Source of the DNA: Gloeopeniophorella convolvens
Lineage: Eukaryota; Basidiomycota; Agaricomycetes; Russulales
Direction of reading: 5' to 3'
NCBI GenBank assembly: GCA_022496205.1
Contig: WTXD01000114.1
Location: 1-45,851 of the forward strand
Length of the DNA: 45,851 bases
Within the stretch, counting starts at the first letter, position 1; every line of letters starts with the position of its first letter. Shown piece by piece: positions 1 through 8,680 of the stretch. Made by a program: the position numbers and the translations under genes. Below the pieces are notes generated by a model that saw only the letters and a program-made list of their open reading frames with translations, was not told the origin of the DNA and ran no database searches.

Positions 1-1104
1 GGCGACAACATCTGCTTCGCGCGCACTAGATTCACAGATGCGACCTTCAAGGGAACTGCCTAACGTAAGGCGGAAATGGTCTGCGGCAATTTTGTGGAAG
101 TGCTCTTTTCTTAGCACTTGGATTCCCCAATTATTGTCCTTGTCTTGGACTTCATCGGTAGGGAATCTACTCAGGGCGTCTGCCTGCATGGAACTTCCTT
201 GTTTGTATTTTACTACAAAGTTGAACCGGCTCAAGAATAGAGCCCAACGTGCTTGTCGTCGGTTCAAGTCGTTTCGTTGTGCCCACCACGTGATGTTTTT
301 GTGGTCGGTCACTAACTCGAATGGTTCTGGAAGTCCTTCCAGGAAGTGTCGCCAGTCTTCAAGGGCTCGGATGACTCCGAGCATCTCACGGTTGTAGATC
401 TCGTAATTGCACTCGGCTTCTGACATTGAGCCGGAGCAATACGCGATTGGATGCCATCGACCGTCCTCTAACTTTTGACTGAGTATTCCACCAACAGCGT
501 ATCCGGAGGCGTCGGTTTCAAGGCGGGTAGGTCTGGTTTCATCATAGATGGCCAGGATTGGCTCTTCACAGAACCTAGCCTTGAGGTACTCGAACACTTC
601 ACACTGTTCCGCTTCCCATGTCCAGGGGGTATTCTTCTTTGTGAGGTCGTGAAGAGGACGTGCTATCTTAGCGAAGTCTTTCACGAACCGGCGATAGAAG
701 TTTGCGAAGCCGACAAATGCCCGAACATCTTTCAGGGTCATTGGTGTCGGCCACTCCTTCACTGCATGAACCTTGGCAGGGTCCATGCTCACCTTTCCGG
801 GGGTGATTACCATCCCGAGGTACTCCATGCGTTCTGAATAGAATTCGCACTTCTCCGGGCGGAGGAAGAGATCGTTATCGCGAAGTCACTTTAACACCTC
901 TCTAACAATGACACGGTGGCTTTCCATGTCTTGTGTGTAGATGAGGATGTCATCTAGATAGACGGCGACTACTCCTTGCGCGATTAGATCGGCGAATACC
1001 GAGTTCATTAGGGCTTGGAAGGTGGCGGGGCTCTTCGACATGCCGAAGAACATGACTTTTGGCTCGAATAGTCCTCGTGACGTAGAGAATGCCACCTTCC
1101 ATTC
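1..1104 (-). pseudogene. Ty3/gypsy pol fragment: C-terminal reverse transcriptase and RNase H
   Basis: This is the distal part of a minus-strand gypsy polyprotein. Reading down from 1104 it begins in the RT palm (FSTSRGLFEPKVM, SKSPATFQ) and contains the catalytic YLDDILIY box. It continues through the thumb (FYRRFVKDFAKIA) into RNase H, with ETDASGYAVGG, EIYNREMLGVI, TDHKNITWW and a terminal QADALSR. The N-terminal half of the same RT lies at 7428-7741, and the two halves are separated by the copia insertion. An in-frame TGA at 886-888 interrupts the region after the YLDD box, so it is dead even apart from the insertion. The integrase and 3' LTR would lie left of the window. Confidence 0.9.
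1100..1104. repeat. Target-site duplication of copia copy 1, left (CATTC)
   Basis: The five bases CATTC precede the left LTR and recur after the right LTR at 7428-7432. Removing the element and one copy restores continuous RT coding (KEGDEW then KVAFST) across the junction, which fixes the insertion point to the base. Confidence 0.9.
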
Positions 1105-1275
1105 TGTTGAGATGGACAGGACTCAGGACAGGAAGGATGTCTCTGATTAGATTAGATAAGGGACTCGGTGATCTGCGAGCTATCTGATCTACAATGTATA
1201 TGACATCATTATGTTCTAGCCCCTAAGGCTGTACCTACTCTCGTTCCTGTTCTAGATTCTTCCGGGCTCTTCCAT

Positions 1276-1335
1276 GACCCACATGCAGTTCCGGGTTGAC
1301 CCACCTGCAGTTCCGGTCGACCCACTTTAGTTCCG
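1276..1335 (+). repeat. Threefold repeat in LTR U3
   Basis: Three units of about 19 bp start GACCCAC and end AGTTCCG(G), at 1276-1294, 1298-1316 and 1319-1335. They lie about 70-130 bp upstream of the TATA box. The position suggests an upstream activating array of the element's promoter; binding by a host factor is inference. Confidence 0.6.
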
Positions 1336-1404
1336 CTTTCACATGGGTCTCTGGTTATCACATGTTGCTGTTGTTTATCACATGCAAACCACACTCCTTT
1401 TGTG

Positions 1405-1412
1405 TATATAAA
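1405..1412 (+). promoter_or_regulatory. TATA box of copia LTR promoter
   Basis: TATATAAA is the only strong TATA motif in the LTR and is conserved in the other LTR copies (7202-7209, 42534-42541, and on minus at 37301-37308). It should position the genomic RNA start just downstream. Confidence 0.75.
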
Positions 1413-1435
1413 GGACGCTGTTTTCGCCCTTGTAG

Positions 1436-1464
1436 CCTCAGTCTGTTGACTTCACTGACTGAGG
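1436..1464 (+). repeat. Stem-loop in the LTR R/U5 region
   Basis: CCTCAGTC (1436-1443) pairs perfectly with GACTGAGG (1457-1464) around a 13-nt loop, about 25 nt after the TATA box. The segment TCTGTTGACTTCACTGACTGAG recurs near 1558-1580, and an AGCTTTGCTCTTGCTTGCCTAG repeat flanks it. The start of the RNA would therefore carry both a hairpin and direct repeats. Confidence 0.55.
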
Positions 1465-1630
1465 CAAGTACTTTACTTCCGGAACTTCCGGACTTGCGCT
1501 TACCTAGTTACTTTAGCTTTGCTCTTGCTTGCCTAGGTATTGCGCCAATAACATTTAGTCTGTTGACTTCACTGACTGAGCTTTGCTCTTGCTTGCCTAG
1601 TTGGCACCCTGTTTCTGCTGCGCTTCAACA

Positions 1631-1642
1631 GGTTATGGGCCC
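1631..1642 (+). promoter_or_regulatory. Primer binding site, initiator-tRNA half molecule
   Basis: GGTTATGGGCCC follows the LTR directly. It is complementary to the anticodon arm of eukaryotic initiator tRNA-Met (GGGCCCAUAACC in vertebrates; most fungal tRNAs should differ by one base in the loop). It is not complementary to a tRNA 3' end, which is the half-tRNA priming known for Drosophila copia. Confidence 0.65.
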
Positions 1643-2526
1643 TGGCCTTTAACTTTTTAGCAAGTCTTACTTCCGCACTCGCAACTCCCATTGTGAGTAT
1701 CCTCCTCAGCGGCAAGGTGTTAACCCTGTCAGCACCTATGCGAGGCATAGGGGCTGTGCCTAGCACTTGGGCCTTGATGGCTTCCATGCGAGCATTTGGG
1801 AAGGAGCCAGGCGTGGCAGAACCACTGTAAGCTTCTCCATCCCACTGTGCGCATCATGGTCTCTGTACATATCTATACTATACCAGTACTATACTTGTTC
1901 CTGGGGAAACCCCAGCAGCGTGCAGTAGTTAGCCGCTGTCTGTGGAGCCAGAAGAGCGGCCTTATGCCCCTTAGGCAAGCAGGGGGGAAGCCCCTTGTGA
2001 TGCTATTTGGCTAGTGAACGGTTGGCTGTCTGCCCTTCAGTGGGAGCGGTTTAGGCGTATAACAAGGCAGGGAACACCACCCTAGACCTTGCGTCTGTTA
2101 CAACTGCACTACCCTACTTACAGTAGTACATAGGGATGAGCCTCATAGTTCCGCTCTTGCATGATTTTTGCGTCAGTACCAGGTCTTTATGACTATTGGG
2201 AAACAGAGCGCCATGCATGATGAACAAATTGGACCCCCTTATCCATTGCCCCAATCATCTAGGGCTTAAGTAGAAGTTCCCCCATAGCGCACAGATAGGC
2301 TATTTCAATGCCGTCTCTGTGGTCGTGCTGGGTGGCTCACTTCTACGGTGGATTAGTTACAAATTGTACTATACCAAGTCGCACTAAAGGGCTCTGGAGA
2401 CTGGTCCAATTGGATTAGAGGTACAAGTTCACAGGCATGGGGGTTATGCTACAACCGCAACTATTCTTGCTACCAGCAACACCTGTCACTGACTGCTCCG
2501 CAACGACAGTGTAAATCATCGCAACT
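1631..2526 (+). other. Untranslated leader of copia copy 1
   Basis: About 900 bp lie between the LTR and the gag start. The spacing is identical in copy 2 (42760-43655) and the sequence is nearly identical. I see no gene; packaging or leader functions are only assumed. Confidence 0.6.
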
Positions 2527-3675
2527 ATGCCAACTCCGTCCGGCAACGCCACCCCAGTCCAGGGGAACACTCCTCTTCCGCCAGCGCAAGGCGCAACTGG
2601 CACCACATCCATTTCCCAAAATGTCGCCACCATTCACCAGCAAAACTTCGCCTTTGTCATGCCCTCTTTCCTGCGCATTCCAGAGCTGGAAGAGACAAAC
2701 TGGGCGGCATGGAACCAAAAGTTCCTGTCTGCCCTTGGCATGAACGACTGTGCCATCCTCCTTGTCCACACCTCTCCCCCTGCCGGAACAGATCCCGACG
2801 ACTGGGAACTCATGACCCGCCGGGTTACTGCATTCATGATGGGGTGCATCACCCCGGAAGTGTACTTGCAAGTCCCGGATGTCGAGTTTCCCTCGGTCAA
2901 GGAGAAATATGACCAGTTGCGCGTCCTCTATGGCGGCAACACAGTCATGAGAGGCTGGAACTTGTGGCGCGAGTTTAATGCGTGGCGCATTGACGACTCC
3001 CAACCCCTCGGTCCGCAGATCAGGCATCTGAAGGAGTTGCGCAAGCAACTTGCAGAAGTTGGCCTTGGCAAGTCGGAACTCGAGGTTTGCCTCACCCTTG
3101 TCAACGCTCTTGGTGGTACCAAGTACCAGGGGACTCAAGATGTCCTCTTGGCAACTCATGACCCCAAGACTTTCGTGCTCAAAGATATTGAGCCCCTGAT
3201 CCAAAACGCTGAAGAGATCAGGGAAGGTCCTGCTGGTGGTGCACTCAATGCCACCAGGAAGTTTTCTTCCGGCAAGAAAGCGGAACCCTTTGATGGGGAA
3301 TGCTTCTACTGTCACAAGAAAGGCCACAAAGCCAACACTTGCCGCAAGAAAAAGGAGGACCTGAAGAAGAAGCGTCGCGAGAAGAAGGAGGCAGACAAGG
3401 GACAGAGTTCTGGAACTTCCGGAACTGCTGGGAACTCGGGGGGAACTGGAGGGAACTCCAACAAGGCGGCCAACGTACTTGCCGCTGTAGATACTTCTGC
3501 ACATATCTCAGATGTGGAATCAGAAGTTGGAGTTTCCCTTTACTTGTTGGTTTCCTCCCGCTGGATGATGGACTCTGGTGCCACACACCATATAACGCCA
3601 CACCGTTCTGACTTCAAAGATTATACCCTATCAGCAGGCAGCATTAGCCTAGGGGATAAGTTGTCGGTTCACTAA
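2527..3675 (+). pseudogene. Copia Gag-protease segment, cut by a nonsense codon
   Basis: This 382-codon open segment starts at an ATG in the same context as copy 2. The N-terminal ~250 residues are a UBN2-like copia Gag domain. A CCHC zinc knuckle for RNA binding has C259, C262, H267 and C272 (CFYCHKKGHKANTC), followed by a K/E-rich then G/S/N-rich stretch. The aspartic protease begins at MDSGAT with catalytic D349. Translation ends at TAA 3673-3675 within the protease; copy 2 has CAA there, so this is a C-to-T nonsense mutation and not the natural end. The frame resumes immediately after the stop. In an intact copy this would be one Gag-Pol polyprotein cleaved by its own protease. Confidence 0.9.
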
Positions 3676-3696
3676 GTTGGCTATGGCACTGTTGTC

Positions 3697-5340
3697 TTGC
3701 GGACTCTGGAAGAAAAGATCACATTGTCGCATGTATTGCATGTTCCGGGTGTTTCAGGTCGCTTCCTGTCGACCAGAGCACTCACGCAACTCGGCGCAAC
3801 TGTATCTTTTGGAGACCGTGGCTTTCAAATCGCTGTTAAGCAGCATTGCATTGCAAAAGGGTACCTAGAGAACAACTTGTATTGGTTGGATTCTCAAGTG
3901 CGGTCCCTTAGCATGCATGTACAGGATAGCGCAAGCTATGAAGTTTGGCATCAGCGGATGGGTCACCTAGCCTATGGTACCCTGGAATGCTATGTAGAGC
4001 CTGCAGTTACTGGCTTTACTGTGGACAGTGCCTCGGAAGTCCCCGCAACTCCCTGCGTTGGCTGCCAACTCAACAAGTCACACAGACAGGAGTTCCCCAG
4101 TTCTCACAAAAGGGCAACTCGTCCCTTTGAGGTCGTTCATACAGACCTTGTAGGAAAAATGCAGATGCAGTCTCTCCAACGTCACTGGTACATCGCAATG
4201 TTCATAGATGACTACAGCAGTCATGCTGTAGTGTACTACCTTAAAACCAAGGACGGATTCAGTAAAGCCCTTACTGAGTACTTAGCGTGGGGGGAAACCC
4301 AAACGTCTAGTAAACTCAAGGTGCTACACTCCGACCGAGGTGGAGAATACATGAACGGTACCGTTGAGGACTTGCTGAAGCAGAGGGGGATAGAGCACTA
4401 TACCACGATGCCTCACTCATCGCAGCAAAATGGTAGAGCCGAGCGATTCAATCGCACAATCATGGATAAAGCACTCGCAATGCTTCATGCAAGTGGTCTT
4501 TCCAACGGCTTTTGGGAATATGCAGTAGCAACTGCGGTACATGTCTACAACCGTTCCCCTATCAGACGTCTGCAATGGCGCACACCTGTTGAGCTCTGGG
4601 GACTTAGTCACCCCCTGGATGTCTCATACTTCCGCATTTTTGGATGCAGGGCATATGTACATGTCCCTAAGGATGGACGGAAGAAGCTGGATGCTAAGGC
4701 ATTCCCAGCAATGTTCATCGGGTACGAGCCTGGTAGTAAAGGATACCGGCTTTGGAATGGGCGTACCCACTCAGTCGTAGTATCTCGCGATGTGATATTC
4801 GACGAAACCGTCTTCCCTTCCAGGCAGGCTGTTGAGCCAGCACCTGCCACAGACGTCCCACCACCCTTTGAACCTTTTTATGTTGAGGTTTCCTACGTCG
4901 TCCCGGCTGTAGTGGAGGCACAAAACACAAGGCCTCCCATGCCACCAGTACCACCACCTGCTCCCTCTCCACCTTCTACGCCAAAGAAAGAGCAGAAACA
5001 AGACCCATCAGCATTTGTAACACCACCCACTTGCCCACGCAGCGCACCATCTACCCCACGAGAGTTCCGGTCAGAAGAGAACTTGCCAATCCGGAAGAAG
5101 AGTCTTCCCCTCCCAAAACTCCCACTCCTTCTAGACATCCTTCCCCCACTCCTGAACCAAAGGGGGACATGGCCACGCGGCAGGACATTCTTCAGGAGAT
5201 TGCTGGAGTTCGGCGCAGCACTAGAGTTAGCAGGCCTAATCCGCACTATGTCAACCCTAATAATGCTGCTTGGAATCCGAGAACCGGAAGACTCGGAACT
5301 CTACAGTTACTTGCGGTCGCAATTGGCGCAGACCCTGTAA
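3697..5340 (+). pseudogene. Copia integrase segment with proline-rich linker
   Basis: This is in the same frame as the Gag segment. It holds the rest of the protease, then a GAG-pre-integrase zinc finger (H85, H90, C120, C123 counted from 3697) and the integrase core with D150, D213 and E249, which matches the D,D-35-E spacing. The core includes HSDRGGEY and QQNGRAERFNRT. After the core comes a Pro/Ser/Thr-rich linker. The frame stays open to 5340, but the sense continuation lies in another frame from about 5080 onward (ANPEEESSPP), so a one-base indel lies near 5050-5100. The product would join element cDNA into chromosomal DNA; this copy cannot make it as part of a polyprotein. Confidence 0.85.
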
Positions 5341-6947
5341 CTTTTGCGGAAGCAATGCAGTCTGCAAATGCGCAAGAGTGGCTAGAGGCGTGTCAATATG
5401 AAATGAATGCGCTCTCTAAGAATGGTACTTGGGAGTTAGTTGATCTCCCTGCTGGTCGCAAGACAGTAAAATCAAAATGGGTCTTTAAGCTCAAGGCGGA
5501 TGGTCGCTATAGAGCTCGGTTGGTCGCAAAGGGATTTACACAAGTCCCTGGGATCGATTACGACGAAACATTTTCTCCAGTTGCCCGGTTTGAGTCTCTT
5601 AGACTTCTCCTTGTGTTGGCCGCGCAGGAAGATTGGGAAATACACCAGATGGACATCAAGTCGGCGTTCCTTCATGGGGAACTGGATGAGGAAATCTATA
5701 TGGAGCAGCCTCATGGTTTCGTTGTCATAGGACAGGAGGGCAAAGTCTGTCGCCTGTTAAAGGCCATCTATGGTCTCAAACAAGCCTCCCGCGCATGGAA
5801 CTTGCAGTTCCATGGAGTTCTGGTGGAACTCAGCTTTAAGCGGACGTACTCTGATGCAGGAGTATATGTGCTCTGTCGTTCAGAGAATGGCACAAAGTTA
5901 TATGTTGTCATTATACTCTATGTGGACGATATCACACTCATGGGGAATTCCCTTGTGGAAGTCATCAGGATTAAAACCCTGTTGAGCAAGCGCTATGAAA
6001 TGACGGATTTGGGAGAAATCCAGTCATACCTGGGCATTCGCATCACTCGCGATCGTTCCAGAAGGCGCATTGAGATTGACCAAACCGGTTATATCTTGAG
6101 TAAAGTTGCTCAGTTTGACTTGCGGAGCGCAAAAACGCCCGCAACTCCCTTGCCAGCCGGCGCCGACATGCACCTTGTAAAATACACAGGTGAAGCAACT
6201 ATTGCGGAACGAGGATACTTCCAGTCCTTGATCGGCAGTTTGCTGTACGCACAACTCGGAACTCGTCCGGATGTCTCTTTTGCGGTGGGGAGACTGGCGC
6301 AATACACCGCAAATCCCTCTAAAGACCATATAAGGCTAGCAAAATATGTTATGGCGTATCTTAATGGTACTGCAGACTATGCGCTATGCTATAATGGCAC
6401 GTCGAAGAGTTGGCTTAGCGGCTACTCTGATTCCTCTCTGGCAGACCAGCCAGACGATTACCACTCTACGTCCAGTTACGTATTCTTGCTATGCAATGGT
6501 GCAATCTCTTGGTCTTCGCGCAAGCAAAAGACTATTGCCCAGAGTACTACACATGCAGAGTACATGGCCATGACTGATGCCTCTAACCAGGCTCAGTGGT
6601 ATCGGAGCTTCTTCATGGAGCTTGAGTACGACGTTGAGGATCCCGCGATCCCACTTCACGGTGATAATAAAGGTGCCATTGATTTGGCGTTAAATCCTGT
6701 CATTGGGAAGCGATCCAAACATATTGCTATCAAGCATCATGTTATACGGGAATATGTTGAACAAGGTGTCATTGAATTGGTGCGCACTCGCACTGAGGAC
6801 ATGGTCGCCGACGGCTTCACAAAATCCCTGCCAAAGGATAACCTGCGGCTGCTCAATGAGCGTATGGGCATTGTAGTGAGACAGTCTGGATCACGGGGGG
6901 ATGTTGAGACGGACAGGACTCAGGACAGGAAGGACGTCTCTGATTAG
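5031..6947 (+). pseudogene. Copia reverse transcriptase and RNase H segment
   Basis: Sense coding begins around 5080. RT motifs include WVFKLKADG, ARLVAKGFTQ, DYDETFSPVARF, QMDIKSAFLHG and YGLKQASRAW. The catalytic YVDD has tyrosine at residue 297 and aspartates 299-300 counted from 5031. RNase H follows (GYSDSSLAD, STSSYVFLL, SWSSRKQKTIAQST, HAEYMA) and ends VADGFTKSLPKDN. The last 15 codons are encoded inside the 3' LTR (LTR start 6902, stop 6945-6947). The segment is intact in itself but out of frame with integrase, so no full polyprotein can form. Confidence 0.88.
6895..6901 (+). promoter_or_regulatory. Polypurine tract of copia copy 1
   Basis: GGGGGGA directly precedes the 3' LTR, where plus-strand cDNA synthesis is primed. 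It lies inside the pol reading frame. Confidence 0.8.
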
Positions 6948-7427
6948 ATTAGATAAGGGACTCGGTGATCTGTGAGCTATCTGATCTACAATGTATATGA
7001 CATCATTATGTTCTAGCCCCTAAGGCTGTACCTACTCTCGTTCCTGTTCTAGATTCTTCCAGGCTCTTCCATGACCCACATGCAGTTCCGGGTTGACCCA
7101 CCTGCAGTTCCGGTCGACCCACTTTAGTTCCGCTTTCACATGGGTCTCTGGTTATCACATGTTGCTGTTGTTTATCACATGCAAACCACACTCCTTTTGT
7201 GTATATAAAGGACGCTGTTTTTGCCCTTGTAGCCTCAGTCTGTTGACTTCACTGACTGAGGCAAGTACTTTACTTCCGGAACTTCCGGACTTGCGCTTAC
7301 CTAGTTACTTTAGCTTTGCTCTTGCTTGCCTAGGTATTGCGCCAATAACATTTAGTCTGTTGACTTCACTGACTGAGCTTTGCTCTTACTTGCCTAGTTG
7401 GCACCCTGTTTCTGCTGCGCTTCACCA
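6902..7427 (+). repeat. 3' LTR of copia copy 1 (526 bp)
   Basis: It is nearly identical to 1105-1630. The last bases are TTCACCA where the 5' LTR has TTCAACA. Of about seven differences, five are C/T or G/A exchanges at CpG sites. A TATA box lies at 7202-7209. Confidence 0.95.
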
Positions 7428-7432
7428 CATTC
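7428..7432. repeat. Target-site duplication of copia copy 1, right (CATTC)
   Basis: This is a second copy of the 5-bp duplication at 1100-1104, directly after the 3' LTR. Confidence 0.9.
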
Positions 7433-7741
7433 GTCTCCTTCTTTGATACAAATGTTGTTGTAGCCCCAACGTACATCGAACTTTGTGAAGTACTTTGCTC
7501 CTTTGAGCCGATTGATGATGTCCAAAGCGAGTGGAAGTGGATAGCAATTTTTGATCGTAATCGCATTGAGCTTCTTGTAATCTTGGACCAATCGGAGTTT
7601 ACCGTCCTTCTTCTTAATAAAGAAGACAGGCGAGGCCATCGGTGACTTGGATGGCACGATATACCCCTTTTTGCTTTGGTCCTCGATAAACTCATCGAGA
7701 AGTTTTGCTTCTGGAGGACTCATCGGATACACTCTCGATTT
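7428..7741 (-). pseudogene. Gypsy reverse transcriptase, N-terminal fragment
   Basis: RT begins with YPMSPPEAKLLDEFI and continues through SPVFFIKKKDGKLR, VQDYKKLNAITIKN and FTKFDVRWGYNNI, then stops at the copia target site after KEGDE. The catalytic half is at 1-1104. It is in the same frame as the protease at 7742-8614 but separated from it by a TGA at 7742-7744, most simply a nonsense mutation. It could encode only the fingers region. Confidence 0.88.
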
Positions 7742-8614
7742 TCAGTGCATCTTGGCACCGGGTTCGATATCGATGGTGTGATCCCATGGCTGATGCTCAG
7801 GGAGCCGGGAGGATTCTTCCTCGGAGAAAACTTTCGCGAAGTCGTGGTATTCTTTTGGCACGATGTCTGCGAATGTGCGCTTCTTCTTCTCGCTAGCGGA
7901 TTTCTCCGCTATTGCTTGCGAGTAGGTGAAGCCTGCGTCACACCACAGTTCGTCCGTAGAATGTTCCAGGACCTTGTTCGCCAGGAACGTCCGCCTTTGC
8001 ATGCAATTTGCAGCGATGCGGAAGACCTGCGGCTCTTCTGGATCATTAACACCCTCAGCGGCAGATTCCACGCTATTGGAGTGAATGTCCATTGTGCCGT
8101 TTTTCCAGTCGATGCTAGGGTTCACATCCCTTAGCCAAGGAAGTCTGAGAATGCATTTCTCAGGACCCAAATCCGTCACGAGGAACTCGACACGTTTGTC
8201 GTAGTCGCCAACTTTTAAGGTTAGGGTGACTTTATGCGTTATGTCACCCGCCTTATTGGCAGTTCTATCGATGTTTCTGACGAGGATTGGCTTGGCTAGT
8301 GGAACTTCTAGCATCCGGCGTTTCTTCACATAATGGCGGTCCAGGAACAACGCCGTAGCCCCGGAGTCCACCATAGCTGGTAACGTATCACTACGTCTTT
8401 TGCCCAATAACTTTATGTATATGTGGAAATGGGAAGGATCGGACTTCCCAATTTCCGGAATGGTACACGAATTCAAACTATCTACAGGAATGTTCATCTC
8501 TGAGGCCGATGTAGATAGTAGGGGAGTGGGAATACAATCTGCACTAGTCGTACTACAAATGTTCACCGAACAGTCCGATGTATATGTACCGAGAATGGAA
8601 ACACTTAGCGCCAT
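7742..8614 (-). CDS. Gypsy retropepsin-like protease region of pol
   Basis: This 290-codon frame carries the aspartic protease motif VDSGATALFLD with catalytic D83 and a later ILRLPWLRD segment typical of retropepsins. The C-terminal 120 residues form the tether to RT (EYHDFAKVFSEEESSRLPEH, DHTIDIEPGA). The ATG at 8612-8614 need not be the true start, because the frame is open back to the gag stop and could be entered by -1 frameshifting there. It ends at a TGA (7742-7744) that interrupts the link to RT. Role: cleavage of the element's own polyprotein. Confidence 0.82.
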   Translation of the reverse strand: MALSVSILGTYTSDCSVNICSTTSADCIPTPLLSTSASEMNIPVDSLNSCTIPEIGKSDPSHFHIYIKLLGKRRSDTLPAMVDSGATALFLDRHYVKKRRMLEVPLAKPILVRNIDRTANKAGDITHKVTLTLKVGDYDKRVEFLVTDLGPEKCILRLPWLRDVNPSIDWKNGTMDIHSNSVESAAEGVNDPEEPQVFRIAANCMQRRTFLANKVLEHSTDELWCDAGFTYSQAIAEKSASEKKKRTFADIVPKEYHDFAKVFSEEESSRLPEHQPWDHTIDIEPGAKMH

Positions 8615-8673
8615 ATGGGCAATGGACGCGGCAATACCCGGCGAGTCGTCCTCCAGCTTAGGGGACTCGCGCT

Positions 8674-8680
8674 CTAAAAA
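8674..8680 (-). promoter_or_regulatory. Candidate -1 frameshift site at the gypsy gag stop
   Basis: On the minus strand the gag frame ends UCU UUU UAG. The five-U run lets a P-site UUU re-pair one base back, and the -1 frame (UUA GAG CGC) is open from here into the protease at 8614. Gag and pol are otherwise two bases out of register. Gypsy elements commonly use frameshifting here; use of this site is inferred. Confidence 0.45.

Larger units (their letters stand above)
1105..1630 (+). repeat. 5' LTR of copia copy 1 (526 bp)
   Basis: It begins TGTTGA and ends TCAACA, a perfect 6-bp inverted terminus. Three other copies in the window have exactly the same length. It carries a tandem GACCCAC repeat, a TATA box and a stem-loop, annotated separately. 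Confidence 0.95.
1105..7427 (+). mobile_element. Ty1/copia LTR retrotransposon, copy 1 (6323 bp), nested in gypsy RT
   Basis: The element has LTRs at 1105-1630 and 6902-7427, a half-tRNA primer site after the left LTR, a G-rich polypurine tract before the right LTR, and a 5-bp TSD. The coding order PR, integrase, RT, RNase H is diagnostic of Ty1/copia. The LTRs differ at about 7 of 526 positions (near 98.7% identity), so insertion was recent. The coding region is broken by a stop codon after the protease and by a frameshift in the integrase-RT linker, so this copy is non-autonomous. A second copy of the same family starts at 42234. Confidence 0.95.

Noticed and set aside
668..850. Arg-rich 60-aa minus frame
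   Set aside because: Out-of-frame shadow of gypsy RT-RNase H.
1276..1335. CRISPR-like regularly spaced repeat in the LTR
   Set aside because: Units are nearly contiguous LTR promoter repeats in a eukaryote; there are no spacers or cas genes.
2470..3504. A 344-codon antisense open frame over copia gag (and its counterpart over copy 2 gag)
   Set aside because: It is a shadow of the GC-skewed gag codons; no motifs, and sense coding is certain.
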